Assembly: GCA_013339895.1 (NCBI GenBank)
Contig: JABACO010000003.1
Coordinates: 14,347,308-14,411,307 of the forward strand
Reading direction: 5' to 3'
Length of the DNA stretch: 64,000 nucleotides
DNA from: Ephydatia muelleri
Lineage: Eukaryota > Porifera > Demospongiae > Spongillida > Spongillidae
Shown here: piece by piece, positions 42,283 through 54,033 of the stretch
Layout: every line of letters starts with the position of its first letter
Position numbering within the stretch: position 1 is the first letter of the stretch
The notes under the pieces: generated by a model
Seen by the model: only the letters and a program-made list of their open reading frames with translations
What the model was told of the DNA's origin: nothing
The model's database searches: none
Made by a program: the position numbers and the translations under genes

Positions 42283-43570
42283 CTGGTGGAATAGGTGTAG
42301 CATAAACAGGCTTATCCACTGCAATGTTAGATATAGTCATATAATCATCGTGATTACCATTAACTTCAATTCCACTGATTGCAGCACTGTTCATAGAGTT
42401 ATGTGCAGGTGGACGATCTAATGGTACAGGTGGAGGAGTAGGTGGACGATCTTGCTGTTCAGGTGGAGGAATAGGTGGACGATCTAGTGGTACAGGTGGA
42501 GGAATAGGTGGACGATCTTGCAGTTCAGGTGGAGGTGGTGGAATCAGTCTGGATACAAGGAAAGGAGCTGGTACTGCCCATGGGACGATCTGTTTGAATG
42601 TTTCTAACCATGATGCATGGTCTGCCTAGAATTTTCACATCAAAAAAGGATAGAAACTAGTATACTTCAGTGTATAGCATATAGGACTGGATAGAGTTAT
42701 TAGGATAAATGTAAAAACTGGGTATTAGAGAAATGTATACTGCATGTACTTGTAATGATCATTAGCACATAGAGGTGATGTGTTCTTTACCCCACGTTCA
42801 TGTATAAGCATGCATTTAAATGCATGAAGCAATTCAACATATCTTCCTATTGCAATTTGGCTTACACCTGTCATTTGTGAATTACACATGCCACACACAG
42901 ATGCAACATACGCATCATTCACCTATTCATCTAATAAAGTTATTGCAATCATCAGTCCACAGTACTGATTATACATGTACAAGATGAAAGTACTAAGCTA
43001 CAAAATGAAACAACAGGAGTGCATGATGCATTTCATGCACGGAAATAAGTATTTTGAGAAACAGTATTATATTATAAAAGGAATGTTGAAAGAGAAAGAT
43101 GAAAAGCTATATAATCTTCCATGAACTTCTGACACTATCATTTTGCTAAAATAAGCAATTCCACGATGTTTCATCATTATAATTAGGTAGACAAAATATA
43201 TTTTTTCTGTTTTTCTCACCTTGGATTGTGCTCTGAGATACAATTTCTTTCTACCTGAACCTTTGAAATAAATAGTTACAGGAAACTGGGCATCTTTAGT
43301 GTCAGTGTCAGAATCAATTTGTACAATATTGGCACAGCGAAGCTCTTTTGCCTTTAGTAATGAAGTAAATGAAAAAAGAAACAATTTGAAAATGTTTACT
43401 AACCTGATGAGTGAGCTCATTTACATAGCGCAGGGTGTGGTTGTTTAGAATAAATGTATACTGTTTCCAAATACTTCGATGCAGTGGATTTGATGGCTTC
43501 TTTTCCAATGGCCCAATCTTTGTGATCGGCTGTACACAGTAAAATACACTCGCTTTTACTCCCACCAATT
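42283..43570 (-). CDS. PH domain plus proline-rich region, three exons
   Basis: Exons at about 43404-43540 or 43568 (start uncertain), 43220-43351 and 42283-42625 join in phase 0. The PH domain reads KIGPLEKKPSNPLHRSIWKQ, YTFILNNHTLRYV, then ANIVQIDSD, FPVTIYFKG, KKLYLRAQSK and finally ADHASWLETF, with the invariant helix tryptophan. PH domains bind phosphoinositides or proteins at membranes. The third exon continues with repeated DRPPIPPP / DRPPTPPP units (candidate SH3 ligands) and DDYMTISN and VYATPIPP, possible phosphotyrosine sites. The next genes leftward on the same strand are the kinase exons, so a PH - proline-rich - kinase protein is inferred. The true start may be upstream. Confidence 0.75.
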
Positions 43571-45600
43571 TCCAACCAACTATATGTACTTAAAGTCTGA
43601 TGTATAGCAATGATAACTACACTGTATGTAACTTAATTCTTACAGTACACCATAAATTTATTACTTTGTGGACCATAAATTTATTACTATGCAGAAAACA
43701 GATAATAGGCTTGCATCTAGCCAAACATAGAGTATTTGACATTGCAAAATTTTAACACAGCATGCTCAAACGGGACAGCACTTGCATTTAATGCTGCTCA
43801 TTGAGTTCACTACTTATAAGGAACACAAAAAGCAATTGTGGAGTTTGCTTCACTGGCAAAGAAGATTACTGTAATCGAAAGTGATATTCACATCTTAGAC
43901 TAAACTTGAATTGTTTTAAATAATAATCAACTCTAGAGATTTATTTGCTACACATGCAGTGACAATCTCTTGCATACAGAAATATTTTTGCACTACTGAA
44001 TTTAGCTCTCAAGCATATGTAATGAATAAATCTATGGTGGACTGTTGTATGCAAGACAATTGAAGCGAAGTTATTCAATGTGGATACCATTACATTGGCA
44101 AACAATACCCAAAATAAACATAAACAAATAGACTAATTCGGCAGATCTCATTAGCGTGCATGCATACATTTCAATACATACATCCTATATTTAGCACATT
44201 CAGTATTAGTCTCGTCCCCAGGCCGTATTTTTATATTAAAAGTAGGGGGAAAATTTTTAATATACGTCTAAATTAAAAAAAAATGCGTGCTGATGAGGGC
44301 GCTAAATATAGTACTATTTCATTATCCATTTCAGACAAACCTTGTTTCTGTGCTTAATCCACTACCATTGTCTTTCAATCCATTATGCCACCAAAATTCT
44401 CATAGAGAATTACTCTTAGTAGTTATATAATATTGATCCTAATCCCCTCACTGGATCCGCCCTTGTTCCAACTCATGTAGAGGTGTGAATCGCACTATTG
44501 TGCATTGCCCGTGCACGTAAATACAGGAGTCTATGGTACACATGTTGTAGTAACTTAACTGTGCCAAAGAAGGCATATTAGCTTCAGTCAACCTCACTTC
44601 ACATTGCAAACTTTACCCATTAAAAGGTGCTCCTTAGACATTATTTGCCTTTCTCAATGTTGTATGTATACTTGCGGCATTGAGAATTAAATGGTTAAAC
44701 AATACAGTTCATGAATTACTTAACTCAAATAAACGAGGAAATTTATAAAAAAATACACCTACTTATAATTAATTTATGAGTGCAAATATTCTCAAATATT
44801 TCGTAAATGAAGGCAAATCGATATAATTCAGGATTACAATCACTTAAGCACATGATATCGTTATGCTTTACAATAGACAGGCAAAAAATATTAATGTAGT
44901 TGTTATAAGTGGTTATTAAATACAAACACAGTTCAAAACCCTCAAAAATCAACACATTTAAAGCCCTCTATTTCTAAGTTATTCAAGATTTAATTTAGAG
45001 CTAAATATTTTAATATTTATGTATACGCAGTGCATATGCAGGGAAGATTAAGTACCATTCAATACTATGCTATTAAAATATAACATCTGATTTGGTTTAA
45101 AACTTGTTCTGGTGTATGCTCTAGGTAAAGTATACATAATAATAATAACACAAATTAATATGTAGGCCTAAAGTTCAACTCTAGACAAACACAGTATATA
45201 ACTACATTACATCTAATTCTAAACCAGCACACCTGAGAATGGATGCAGCATTGCCTCTCTGCACTGCAACAGTTAATTGTTTAGGTTTAATATTTGATTT
45301 GATCATTAATAGTAATAAACATTTCTAGTAAGTCCACTGAAATAAAAATCACCAAGTAAAATTATGTAATAGCGAGGTGTAAAAAGTCAAAACTGCATTA
45401 AAAGTACAGTGGTTTTTTTGAGTACACGTTTGATTAATTGTTTCGAATATTTACTATATAAATTAATAAAATAATGCAACTCAAAATTATTGTATCTGCA
45501 ACTTTCATTACGTTAATAAATAGTCCAATTAATTAAAATTAGTCAAATCATTGTAATCATCAACATTTATGTTCACATAGAGCAATGATGCAGTATGAAG
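43571..45600. other. 2 kb A+T-rich, no genes recognised
   Basis: Possible 5' flank or first introns of the PH/kinase gene. No promoter element is convincing. Confidence 0.4.
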
Positions 45601-45690
45601 TTGCTGAGAATAGGACGTCAATAGTGCTAACAATTAGTGAGTTATAGCAATTCATTTTTATAACATCTCAGCGTACTTAAGGCTGCCACC
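45601..45690 (+). repeat. Diverged copy of the 31.7-kb hairpin repeat
   Basis: GAATAGGACGTCAATAG, then GAGTTATAGCAATTCATTTT and TATAACATCTCA. It matches 31750-31830 with several changes and lacks the hairpin left arm. Confidence 0.6.
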
Positions 45691-47520
45691 TAATGAATTT
45701 ACGTCATAAAAAATGGCGCCTATGTACAAAAAGTCAAATCTCACGCAAAAAGCGTACCCTATGATAGAAACTTTAGACGAGTGTATGTTATACACTGTTC
45801 CAACTATTAGTAACGTTCTATGATTAGAAAGCATCCCTGCGGCATGTAACCGCTTGGAATACGGCGATATAACCGATTACGGCTGTATGCCGGGATGTTG
45901 CGATCCGTGTCTTAGAAAACTAATGGGGTATTTAAAATCCCCATATGTTTGCACCTATTACGCCGACTGGGGAATTTAAATAATTGGCTTGCTGTATTCA
46001 CAACAACCATGAACAAAGTTCAAAATGGCCGACCAGCTGCACAAAGACTAATGAATCTTCGATGCACGGTCCAGTTATTGAAATCCCCAGTCATAAACCA
46101 TTAGTATCAACCTAGAGGAACCTGCCAAGCATTAAAAAGTTACCTTCGAGCTGCATTTTCATCCCAGCGTTTTAGAAGTTCGTTAATACGCGGGTCAAGT
46201 ACAGTGGTTATTAAAAAATAACCAGGCGGCTGATTAGTGTTGCTCGACAGCTGCTTTTAATTTTTGGCAATCGTTAGTTTGGGAGCATATAACGCAAATG
46301 TTATGCTGTGGATCTGTTTAGGGTCATAATAGGTATGAAAGTTGTACAAAAGTAGACGTCATACGCTAACGGGAGATCGATAAGTAACGATCCGAATAAC
46401 GTCATAATGATGTAATACAAACATGAATGTTGACAATGTGTCAACAACACGAAAACAAGATTTTTAACATGAGGCAGCCTTAACTACCCTGAGATGATTA
46501 AAATATAAACATAGCGCCGCTTTCTCACTGACGCGTACACCCGACCAATTTAGTAATTAACACTTGTAACGGAATATCTAACGTACGGAAGTTGACATGG
46601 CTGGATTGATGACTTCGTCTGTTATTTCGATGAGTGAGATGCAGGAAATATAAACATCATTAAACTGCTTCACAACATTATAAAGCAATGTTAGTAAACA
46701 CATACGCAACTAACGTACTCATATCGAAACAGCATATTTAACCAACCTAAATTTTAAGGTCTTATGAACATGTTAAATACAGGTCTGTGTGTGTCATTTC
46801 CTTTCACTCAACCACAGCAGCTGTCATAAAAATCTACACATAAATGTGCATTGAAAGGGTGTGACCGTGTGGAGCCATGAAACAGTAGTGTTCAGTACAG
46901 TGAAGTTATGCAATGCCATTGTAGTTAATTAACATAAAGCCGGTTAATTGAACGCAATGTTCCGCAGCATAAATGTATGACATACAACAAAACACTGCGC
47001 GCTACGAATGATATCTTTACAAACATGACAAACATTGAGAGCTTGCACGTGGCTTGCCTATTACCTGCACTGGTCTCGCCGAATCACCGTGGAATGGGCG
47101 AGGAACTCTTGGCGAACAGTGTGTGCGTTCGACATTGTCAACTCTCTTGTGTTTAATAATCTTACCTTTTATAATAATGATAAGACGTCGATAGCGAGCG
47201 CTCGACACGCACGTGTTATATAACACTCGCGCATGTTTGGCATCATAAACCCGCTCTTGGTTTGTAATGCCGGTCTCTGGTTTGTTGGATACTTATATAT
47301 ACTTTTGTTTATGGTACTGTTGGACATTGAGCAATTAATTTGATAACACAGTTGTGTCAAGTGTTCATGCATGTACATAAGGCATAAACGTGCTGTTTGC
47401 ATACCTCGTATCAAAACCATTTGTATAAAACGATCGTCCAACTGACACAGCACAGCAGTTCTGCGTACACTTTTTTTTTATGACCGCAATCGAAGGTCTG
47501 CATGGCTAACCCTGTTTGCT
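45691..47520. other. Gene-poor stretch
   Basis: No coding domain recognised. Both strands are open over about 47017-47226, without similarity to any family I know. Confidence 0.4.
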
Positions 47521-47524
47521 TCCC

Positions 47525-47680
47525 TCTACACACCCCACTCTACACACACACACACACACACACACACTCCATACATCCACTCTACACACATCTATTCTAC
47601 ACACCTCCACTCTACACACCACTCTACACACCTCTACTCTACACACCACCCTACTCTACACACCTCCACTCTACATACCT
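47525..47680 (+). repeat. CTCTACACACC minisatellite
   Basis: CA run followed by about ten variants of CTCTACACACCTCCA. A related array occurs at 55540-55650. Confidence 0.85.
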
Positions 47681-48024
47681 TGGGCCCAAAGGGCATCCCA
47701 TATTAGCAGCACCACTGCTCAGATTTGAATTATATGTTATATACATTTGGGAACAGATCCGCACCAATTATCACCTCTCTATCTCAATCAGATCTTTAGA
47801 TTTGTGGTGATTAAGTATTTAATAGTTTTGTTTACAGTTACCTATCTCCTGAGCCCTTGGTCACAGCGTACAGTGCAAGGTGACGGTGAGAAGCCAAAAC
47901 AATGGCAAACCACTAATATAATTATTATCTTGTAACACATAGTTCAAGGCTAAAAAAGGATTAAAAGGCATAATGTTATCAGAACAGATTTATCATCATA
48001 GATAATATGGGATCGAAAAGGGAC

Positions 48025-48730
48025 ATAAAGCATCTTTTTTTAAGATTTCAAAGTTTTTGGTATTCTAGAAGTCTGAAATATCCTCTACACATTGCTTCTA
48101 ACGAACTGAGAATCGAAGTATCTGTCATGGTGTTGTAAGGAATTATATAGCGTGCAAAGAGCGCTATATGGCGCCGAAGGCGCCCCTGGATATGGCTGAA
48201 AGATTATAAAAAGCTCGGGATAAGAGACAGGTGTTTTTTGGACACTGGATTCGGAAAGTGGGTCAAAAGTTGACTTAGTTCGCGCGCCTTCGGCGCGCGT
48301 ACCCTAAACACTAAACCCTTAGGGCCTTCGGCCCTACCTATGTACGGTATAGTCCTAATATTAGCTAGCTATCGTAGCTAAGTGCAGGCTCTGAATATTT
48401 AATTAGCCACTCATTTCAACGCAAGCGCCACATTTCTTTTGCGCGTACTGGAAATTGAATGATGTCCTTTTTCGCGAGGCCCCTTTTCGCGGAAACGATC
48501 CCATATAAAGTTTAAAAGGGTGATTGCTAGCTATAGTCTTACGGTTGGACTTCATGCATCTTTTTTTTTTCCTGATAATCTAGAAGTCTGAAATGTTCTC
48601 TACACGCCGAGAATCGGAGTATCTATCATTAAATTTCTAAGGCTCTGAAAATATTTAATTAGTCATACATTTCAACGCAAGCGTTACATTTCTACTGCGC
48701 GTCCAGTGGAAATCGTGATGCTTGGCTGTG
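48025..48730. repeat. Duplicated segment with GC hairpins in one copy
   Basis: CTAGAAGTCTGAAATATCCTC (48067) recurs as CTAGAAGTCTGAAATGTTCTC (48581), and CTCTGAATATTTAATTAG (48390) with CATTTCAACGCAAGCG recurs at 48633-48680. In the first copy about 255 bp (48135-48388) separate the two parts. This extra piece holds three GC hairpins with TTCG or CGAA loops: GGCGCCGAAGGCGCC (48170), CGCGCGCCTTCGGCGCGCG (48281) and AGGGCCTTCGGCCCT (48321). Confidence 0.8.
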
Positions 48731-49839
48731 TGTAAATTTCTACTTGATTTTTTTTTTAACATTAGCAGTATGCAGTATTGAAAATCTGACAACACAGTCA
48801 AACATTTGTAAATAAGTACGGAAATAAGGAAGTGTTACGTGACTGACACGTCTTTTGATTTTCGTTTTTCAATGTTCCAGTCCAAAAAACGGTTTTATCG
48901 CAGATCTCACAGCTCTGAGGCAGCAGATCAACAAAAAAAAGGTATATAAGAGGAAAAAACAAAACCTGCCCAACTTATGGCCGAGTCATATTTTAAACCC
49001 GAAAAATACTTTGTTTTTTCATGCGAGACATGCATTTTGCACAGTGCGCGTTATATGTGACAGTAAATCGATTTTTATACCGAGAGATGGTGGTTGGACC
49101 ATCGTTACCCATGTTCACGACGTAACAGTTAATTTTACCATCGAAATTCTGGTTTTAAACGTTGAGGCTTAAAAAAACACACACCATTTTCCAGCGAATT
49201 TCGTTAAAATTGCGACGATATTGTTGCAGTTTCATAATATTATCGATAAAATGGCTGAGACGGGAACGGTTTCAATTGCGAAAACGGTTCTTTTAAGAAC
49301 CAAAAATCAACCAGTGAAGAAAGGCGGCGAGCAAGTAAAGAGGCAAATCATATTTGGCCATCGTTGAAGCGAAGAAAGGTTCCGAGGGGTAATCCCGAAG
49401 CTGCCGCTTTGAAGCGGTGATCGGTCCGAATATATATGGATATTATGTTCACAATCTCTGCCCTACATATCTGAGCAAACATGCACCATGATCGTATCTT
49501 CGAATACAACGTGCCTCGATATCGGTTTACAGACTTTGTGTCGCACTTTGGAGGTATTTTGAGCAATACGGCTTATTTTAGCATTTAGTCTAGATTAGAT
49601 GAACTTGTAATTTAAGGTGTTTTTTAGGTGGCTCTTTTATACATTTTAGTGTAATAATAATTGCTTAAACGCGAACTAGCAACTCGGTCAAACTGTATCG
49701 TATATACGCGCATAATCATGTGTTATACATTTATGTAAATAATCAGCAAGTGCATGGGAGGTTTTAGTATACTGGCTAATGTGATTTGGCCTTCTTGCAA
49801 GGAGGTGGTCAGGCTGAGATTAGGGTCAGAGATATACTA
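48731..49839. other. Gene-poor stretch
   Basis: A 105-codon plus-strand frame at 48855-49172 (ending TVNFTIEILVLNVEA) has no known motif. Nothing else recognised. Confidence 0.35.
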
Positions 49840-50075
49840 AGTAAGTGCTCTTTCATTATGTACTTCAGTTTATCGCCGCAGAGGTGGTGCAGTATGTAGA
49901 GAATAGCCTGTTGAATCTTGCATGGATTGACACTGGAACGGAAGTTTGCCATAAAAGCTGAAATGGCAAGTTCTAAGGATGTATTATACACCAACCAGAT
50001 TCCTTGCAAGCTGAAGCTGCTTTCTCTCACTGGAGAGTGAAAAGCCAGATCCCTCTCCATCTGTGCATTAGTTAT
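49840..50075 (-). CDS. Possible exon of unknown gene
   Basis: Minus-strand frame after an acceptor-like TAATGCACAG near 50064. It reads MERDLAFHSPVRESSFSLQG, SLELAISAFMANF and ILHHLCGDKLKYIMKEH. Codon use and the acceptor make it plausible, but I recognise no domain. Confidence 0.25.
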
Positions 50076-50429
50076 ATACATGCACATTAGTATACTGTGC
50101 AAGTAATGGTTAAACCAACCTACGAAGGATCTATTCCATGGGTGTACAAGATCAGCAATTATGACCAAGCCTTGCTCTGGTGGAATTTCCAAGTGTTATT
50201 CCTGCTTCCTTTAGAAGATTACTCTTTAATTCTTACTAAGGCTCCTGATTTCCTCATAACGAAGCAAGGAGATATCATTGCATGTTAGTACTTGATGTAA
50301 CCTTTTATTCTGTTTTCAGAAACGGTAATGTGTTTTCCTGCTGGTTTTACTTATAGGATACTTAGATCTTGTGATATGTACAAGTGTCACTAAAATATAA
50401 ATTCATGTTTTAATAGCATTATCAGAATG

Positions 50430-50790
50430 CTGAACATTTGATAATGTAATTAACGCACTCTTCCACCTGTATTTGATGATACAATTGAGGATAATATTCT
50501 TCGGATAACTGCCTCTGGTGTAACATATTAATTGCTTCAGGTGAATTCTGGCTTGATGGTACCGGAGTCTGTATGCATTGTGGAGATACTGCTGATGGTG
50601 GAGACACTGTTGATTGTGGAGACATGGAAGCTGATTGTGGAGACACTGCTGATTGTGGAAACACTGTTGACACTGTGGAGAAACTGTTGATTGCAAAGAC
50701 ACTGCTGACTGTGGAGACACTGCTGTGAAGACAGTGCTGATTGTTAAGACACTGGTGACTGTGGAACCTGTTAAACGGCACCAGTTTTTG
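50430..50790 (-). CDS. Possible exon with SAVSPQS repeats
   Basis: Minus-strand frame with repeats of the type STVSPQSAVSPQ encoded by a degenerate 15-30 bp minisatellite (50575-50770), followed by QNSPEAINMLHQRQLSEEYY and QLYHQIQVEECV. The non-repeat end looks coding-like. No family recognised; alternative frames over the repeat are also open. Confidence 0.3.
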
Positions 50791-51750
50791 TACTGTAAAT
50801 TATGACTCTGGTAAGACACGGCCTGGCCCTTATGTCTCCATTGCAAGAGCCATAGTGCAAAGCTCACTTCACAGATTCTAAAGTGACAGTCAATGAAGTA
50901 TTGCAGCACATGCATGGACACTCAAGGCCTTCATTTTCTACACATTAATTGGCCTGTGCAGTATGTCACAAAAGATAATTAAGTACTGATTGTGATTGAC
51001 CAGTTGCTAGCTGCGTATCAATTCGTATGTAGTGAGTGCATGGTGGAAGACATTTTATATGCTCATAAGAGCAATGTAATGGGATTCAGTAGCACTAAGT
51101 GTTCAACCAAAGTGTTTGAAAACCTTTCTGGGTCTTCCACCACGAATTTTGGCTCTAAAATGATCACACACATGCATTGCATGTGTTGCCACGTAAAAAT
51201 TTGACAACCATTATTTATTATTACCTTGCATCACCTCATACGTGGGGTTCCCATTTGTAATTTAGCTAGTCCTTAATTATTGCATCACCAAACTTAGATC
51301 AGACATAAGCTCGAGTAAACCTCCTTCCTTTCGTCATCGTATGGGAAAACGGAGCGCCCCATACTCGACAGTGTTTATTCATATACGTCTGGTGGAACTC
51401 CATCAGCTGCGAAACACACTTTTTGGGATTAACAAATTACGTAGATTATAACAGAGCAACTCTAAAACCAACCTTGATGCATGGCACAATGACATGCACC
51501 AGAATGTTTTATCGTTTAATTTGTTAATTAAATTTAATTTGGGGGGGTATTCCCGAATCGATTACACGTGCCTATGTTATTAAACATTTTTGGTACTGAA
51601 AACAAACATTATCAATATATATATGTAGTACAGGACGAGTGACTCATTGTATAAGTGCTGTAGATCCCAGTATAGCAACAAATTGTTTCGAACAGAGTTC
51701 ATTGTTAATGAACCATTATTCCGGTACGTAGGACCTTGAGCTAATTATTG
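50791..51750. other. Left flank of piggyBac element
   Basis: No gene recognised. Confidence 0.4.
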
Positions 51751-51761
51751 TTAAGTTGTAT

Positions 51762-51816
51762 AGTGTCACCATTTGGTGACAATAAGAAAGGTAGTGTCAC
51801 CAAATGGTGACACTAA
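51762..51816. repeat. Paired subterminal palindromes, left end
   Basis: GTGTCACCATTTGGTGACAA and TAGTGTCACCAAATGGTGAC...CTA lie 10 bp apart. The same GTCACC-GGTGAC core recurs near the right end (54511-54528), suggesting transposase-binding sites. Confidence 0.85.
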
Positions 51817-52080
51817 GTTTAATGATATATAGCTTTATGAAACAAGCAAATGTTAAGTAAAAACTGGAACAAAACAGTAGAAGAATGATTGGACAACACA
51901 AGTATACAAATTTTTTTTTAACTGATGCAAAGGCATGAATAGTATATTAAATCAAAGTGAAGGAAAAAGTTGGAAAAGTATAATGAGGGAATACATTATT
52001 CACTGTTTTATCAAGGCTACCACAAGGTAGGTGCACAAAAACAACTGTTGTTTTTAACAAAGTAGATTCAACATTTCTAG

Positions 52081-54033
52081 TCATTTTCTGCGTTTCCTTG
52101 ATGGAATCCCATTATTAATATGCTCTTCCCAGCATTTGCGACCACTTGAATGCCGACAAAATGTACCAGCGTCAACACCACAATAAGTACAGTACATATC
52201 AGACAAGCTCGTCTCTCTTTCAAGACCTTTGCGTGAACACATTACACAGCGCTTCCTTTTATCATGACCGAAAAATGCTGGTCTGTGCTCAGTAGATTGA
52301 GAAAATGTCCTTTTTTCTGGTAGCACAACAGTCAATGGATTCATTAGAAGTGCTTTGACAAGCATTTGACGCATTTCTACATGGGTAGTTTTACTATGTG
52401 CCTGTGGAAAGAAGTATGCCATGCTTCGATATATATTTGCATCTATAAGTGACATCATTCCAGAAAATAGAGGAAGATTAGGACGTTCTTGAACTTTTAA
52501 GTGATGTTCCCAGCCATTCTTACCACCACCTACTTTACAATGATTAAAAGCATCAACTGCTCCATATGAATCATACCATAATTCTACAATATCAGGTCTT
52601 GGTATTTCTTTCCCACATGGTCTAATATAAGGTGTCCCTGCAGGGGCACTAGAGCTTGCAGTTGAAAGAAGAGTTAACTTATGGTGAGAGCTTGACCTCC
52701 ACTGAACAGCATGAAGAACTACATTATCATCAAGGATATTGACATGTGCAGAAGCTACTGCACCAGCCTCATTCATGCACCTAGCCTCGAGATCTTCTCG
52801 GGGGTAGTTTTTGTGGGCAGTCTTCACAACACCAAGGCTGTCTAACCCTCGTCTCTTCAATTCAGTTGCAGTTTTTACAGATTGAAACCACGAATCTATG
52901 AACACAAGGCGATGACTTTCAAAGTAGGGTTCCAATAAACGAAGAGTAGTAGCAGTTGTAGCCCCAAACTCTGCAAAGTATTTCAGCTGTCGGGTAATCT
53001 CTTTTCCCTCATTTAATTCAAAATTAGTACAAATGCCACTTTCCTTATCTACAACAGTCCATAACTCGTGTCCCCAAGGTTCAGGCTTTCGCCTAATGTA
53101 TATAACACAATCAGCTGCTTTAAAATTCTTGTTTCTGATCACTGATTCATCCAAAATAATGTTGCGACCAGGTATCAAGGCACACTGAAAACATGTTTTA
53201 ACAGCCAATAACCATTCACGCCAGTACCGCAGCTTATCATTTGGTAGTCCATTGTTTCCAAGAGTTAGATACTTACAAATCAGTTCAAACCTTCTCCACT
53301 GGATAAACCGTCCTAAATTAGCTGCAGGAAATATTTCATCACCCATCCAATGCCAATAACGACGACGACTACCACCCAAAGGGTAGCATATCATAAAGCA
53401 AATAGCTCCAAGAAAAGTCAGAAATTCACCAATGGTTAACGGACTTGTCCACTCATCATCAAGCTCAGCTGCCAAATTTGTCTGAGGAATGATGCACTCT
53501 TCGGCAAAAGCAATAGGAAAGTATTTTGTAAATAAAATCCAAATCAGTGAGGTATCAACTGAGCTGTCGTTATACTGAAGCTCACCACACCGAAGTTTTG
53601 GCTCAAAAACCCAAGGTAGAACGTTACTAGCAGAGGTTATGGGGTTAGAACTATCCATTTCTTCCTGCTCTTCTCCTTCTTCCTGTTCGATCTCATCGTC
53701 GCTGCCTGAATCAGTTCCGCTGCTTACTGCCGCTTCCGCACGTGACCTCTGACCTTTCGGTATCTTACGCACAAAATGCCTCTGCCATATCTCATAGCTG
53801 TCAGTTAGTACATGAATATGTTTCTTGCCGACTTCCATTTCTGTACTGTCATAAGGAAAATAGACAACAAAATCGGTGGAACTAATCATTTCTTTGACTT
53901 TTCCTAACAGCATAGTGTTCCCCCCACGAGCTCCAAAGTTTCTCTCACTCCATTTTTCCACCTCTCTGTCGCTGTCAAAAATTTTGGCATAAACCCATAC
54001 AGAATGACCAACTCTAATGTCTTGCTTCGACAT
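52081..54033 (-). CDS. piggyBac-type transposase, 650 aa
   Basis: Cut-and-paste transposase with the DDE_Tnp_1_7 fold. Residues 1-80 (VGHSVWVYAKIFD, MLLGKVKEM, DFVVYFPYDSTEMEVGKKHI) look like a small beta-barrel, SH3 or Tudor-like; an acidic linker (EQEEGEEQEEMDSS) follows at about 115-130. The catalytic region has WILFTKYFP, GGSRRRYWHWMGDE, then IILDESVIR (first Asp, about residue 295), LVFIDSWFQS (second Asp, about 375) and WYDSYGAVDAFNHC (third Asp, about 490). The C-terminus has a Cys/His zinc module, CVMCSRKG...CTYCG...CRH...C. Length and motifs fit autonomous piggyBac transposases. The start is the first ATG and gives the N-terminal module intact. No frameshift or stop, unlike every other long transposase here. 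Confidence 0.94.
   Translation of the reverse strand: MSKQDIRVGHSVWVYAKIFDSDREVEKWSERNFGARGGNTMLLGKVKEMISSTDFVVYFPYDSTEMEVGKKHIHVLTDSYEIWQRHFVRKIPKGQRSRAEAAVSSGTDSGSDDEIEQEEGEEQEEMDSSNPITSASNVLPWVFEPKLRCGELQYNDSSVDTSLIWILFTKYFPIAFAEECIIPQTNLAAELDDEWTSPLTIGEFLTFLGAICFMICYPLGGSRRRYWHWMGDEIFPAANLGRFIQWRRFELICKYLTLGNNGLPNDKLRYWREWLLAVKTCFQCALIPGRNIILDESVIRNKNFKAADCVIYIRRKPEPWGHELWTVVDKESGICTNFELNEGKEITRQLKYFAEFGATTATTLRLLEPYFESHRLVFIDSWFQSVKTATELKRRGLDSLGVVKTAHKNYPREDLEARCMNEAGAVASAHVNILDDNVVLHAVQWRSSSHHKLTLLSTASSSAPAGTPYIRPCGKEIPRPDIVELWYDSYGAVDAFNHCKVGGGKNGWEHHLKVQERPNLPLFSGMMSLIDANIYRSMAYFFPQAHSKTTHVEMRQMLVKALLMNPLTVVLPEKRTFSQSTEHRPAFFGHDKRKRCVMCSRKGLERETSLSDMYCTYCGVDAGTFCRHSSGRKCWEEHINNGIPSRKRRK

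Noticed and set aside
42725..42922. Extra exon between PH exons
   Set aside because: The PH domain joins in phase across this intron (QSK to ADHASWL), so inserting it would break the domain.
48135..48388. Mitochondrial DNA insertion
   Set aside because: No mitochondrial coding or rRNA-like sequence surrounds the GC hairpins; hairpins alone are not enough.
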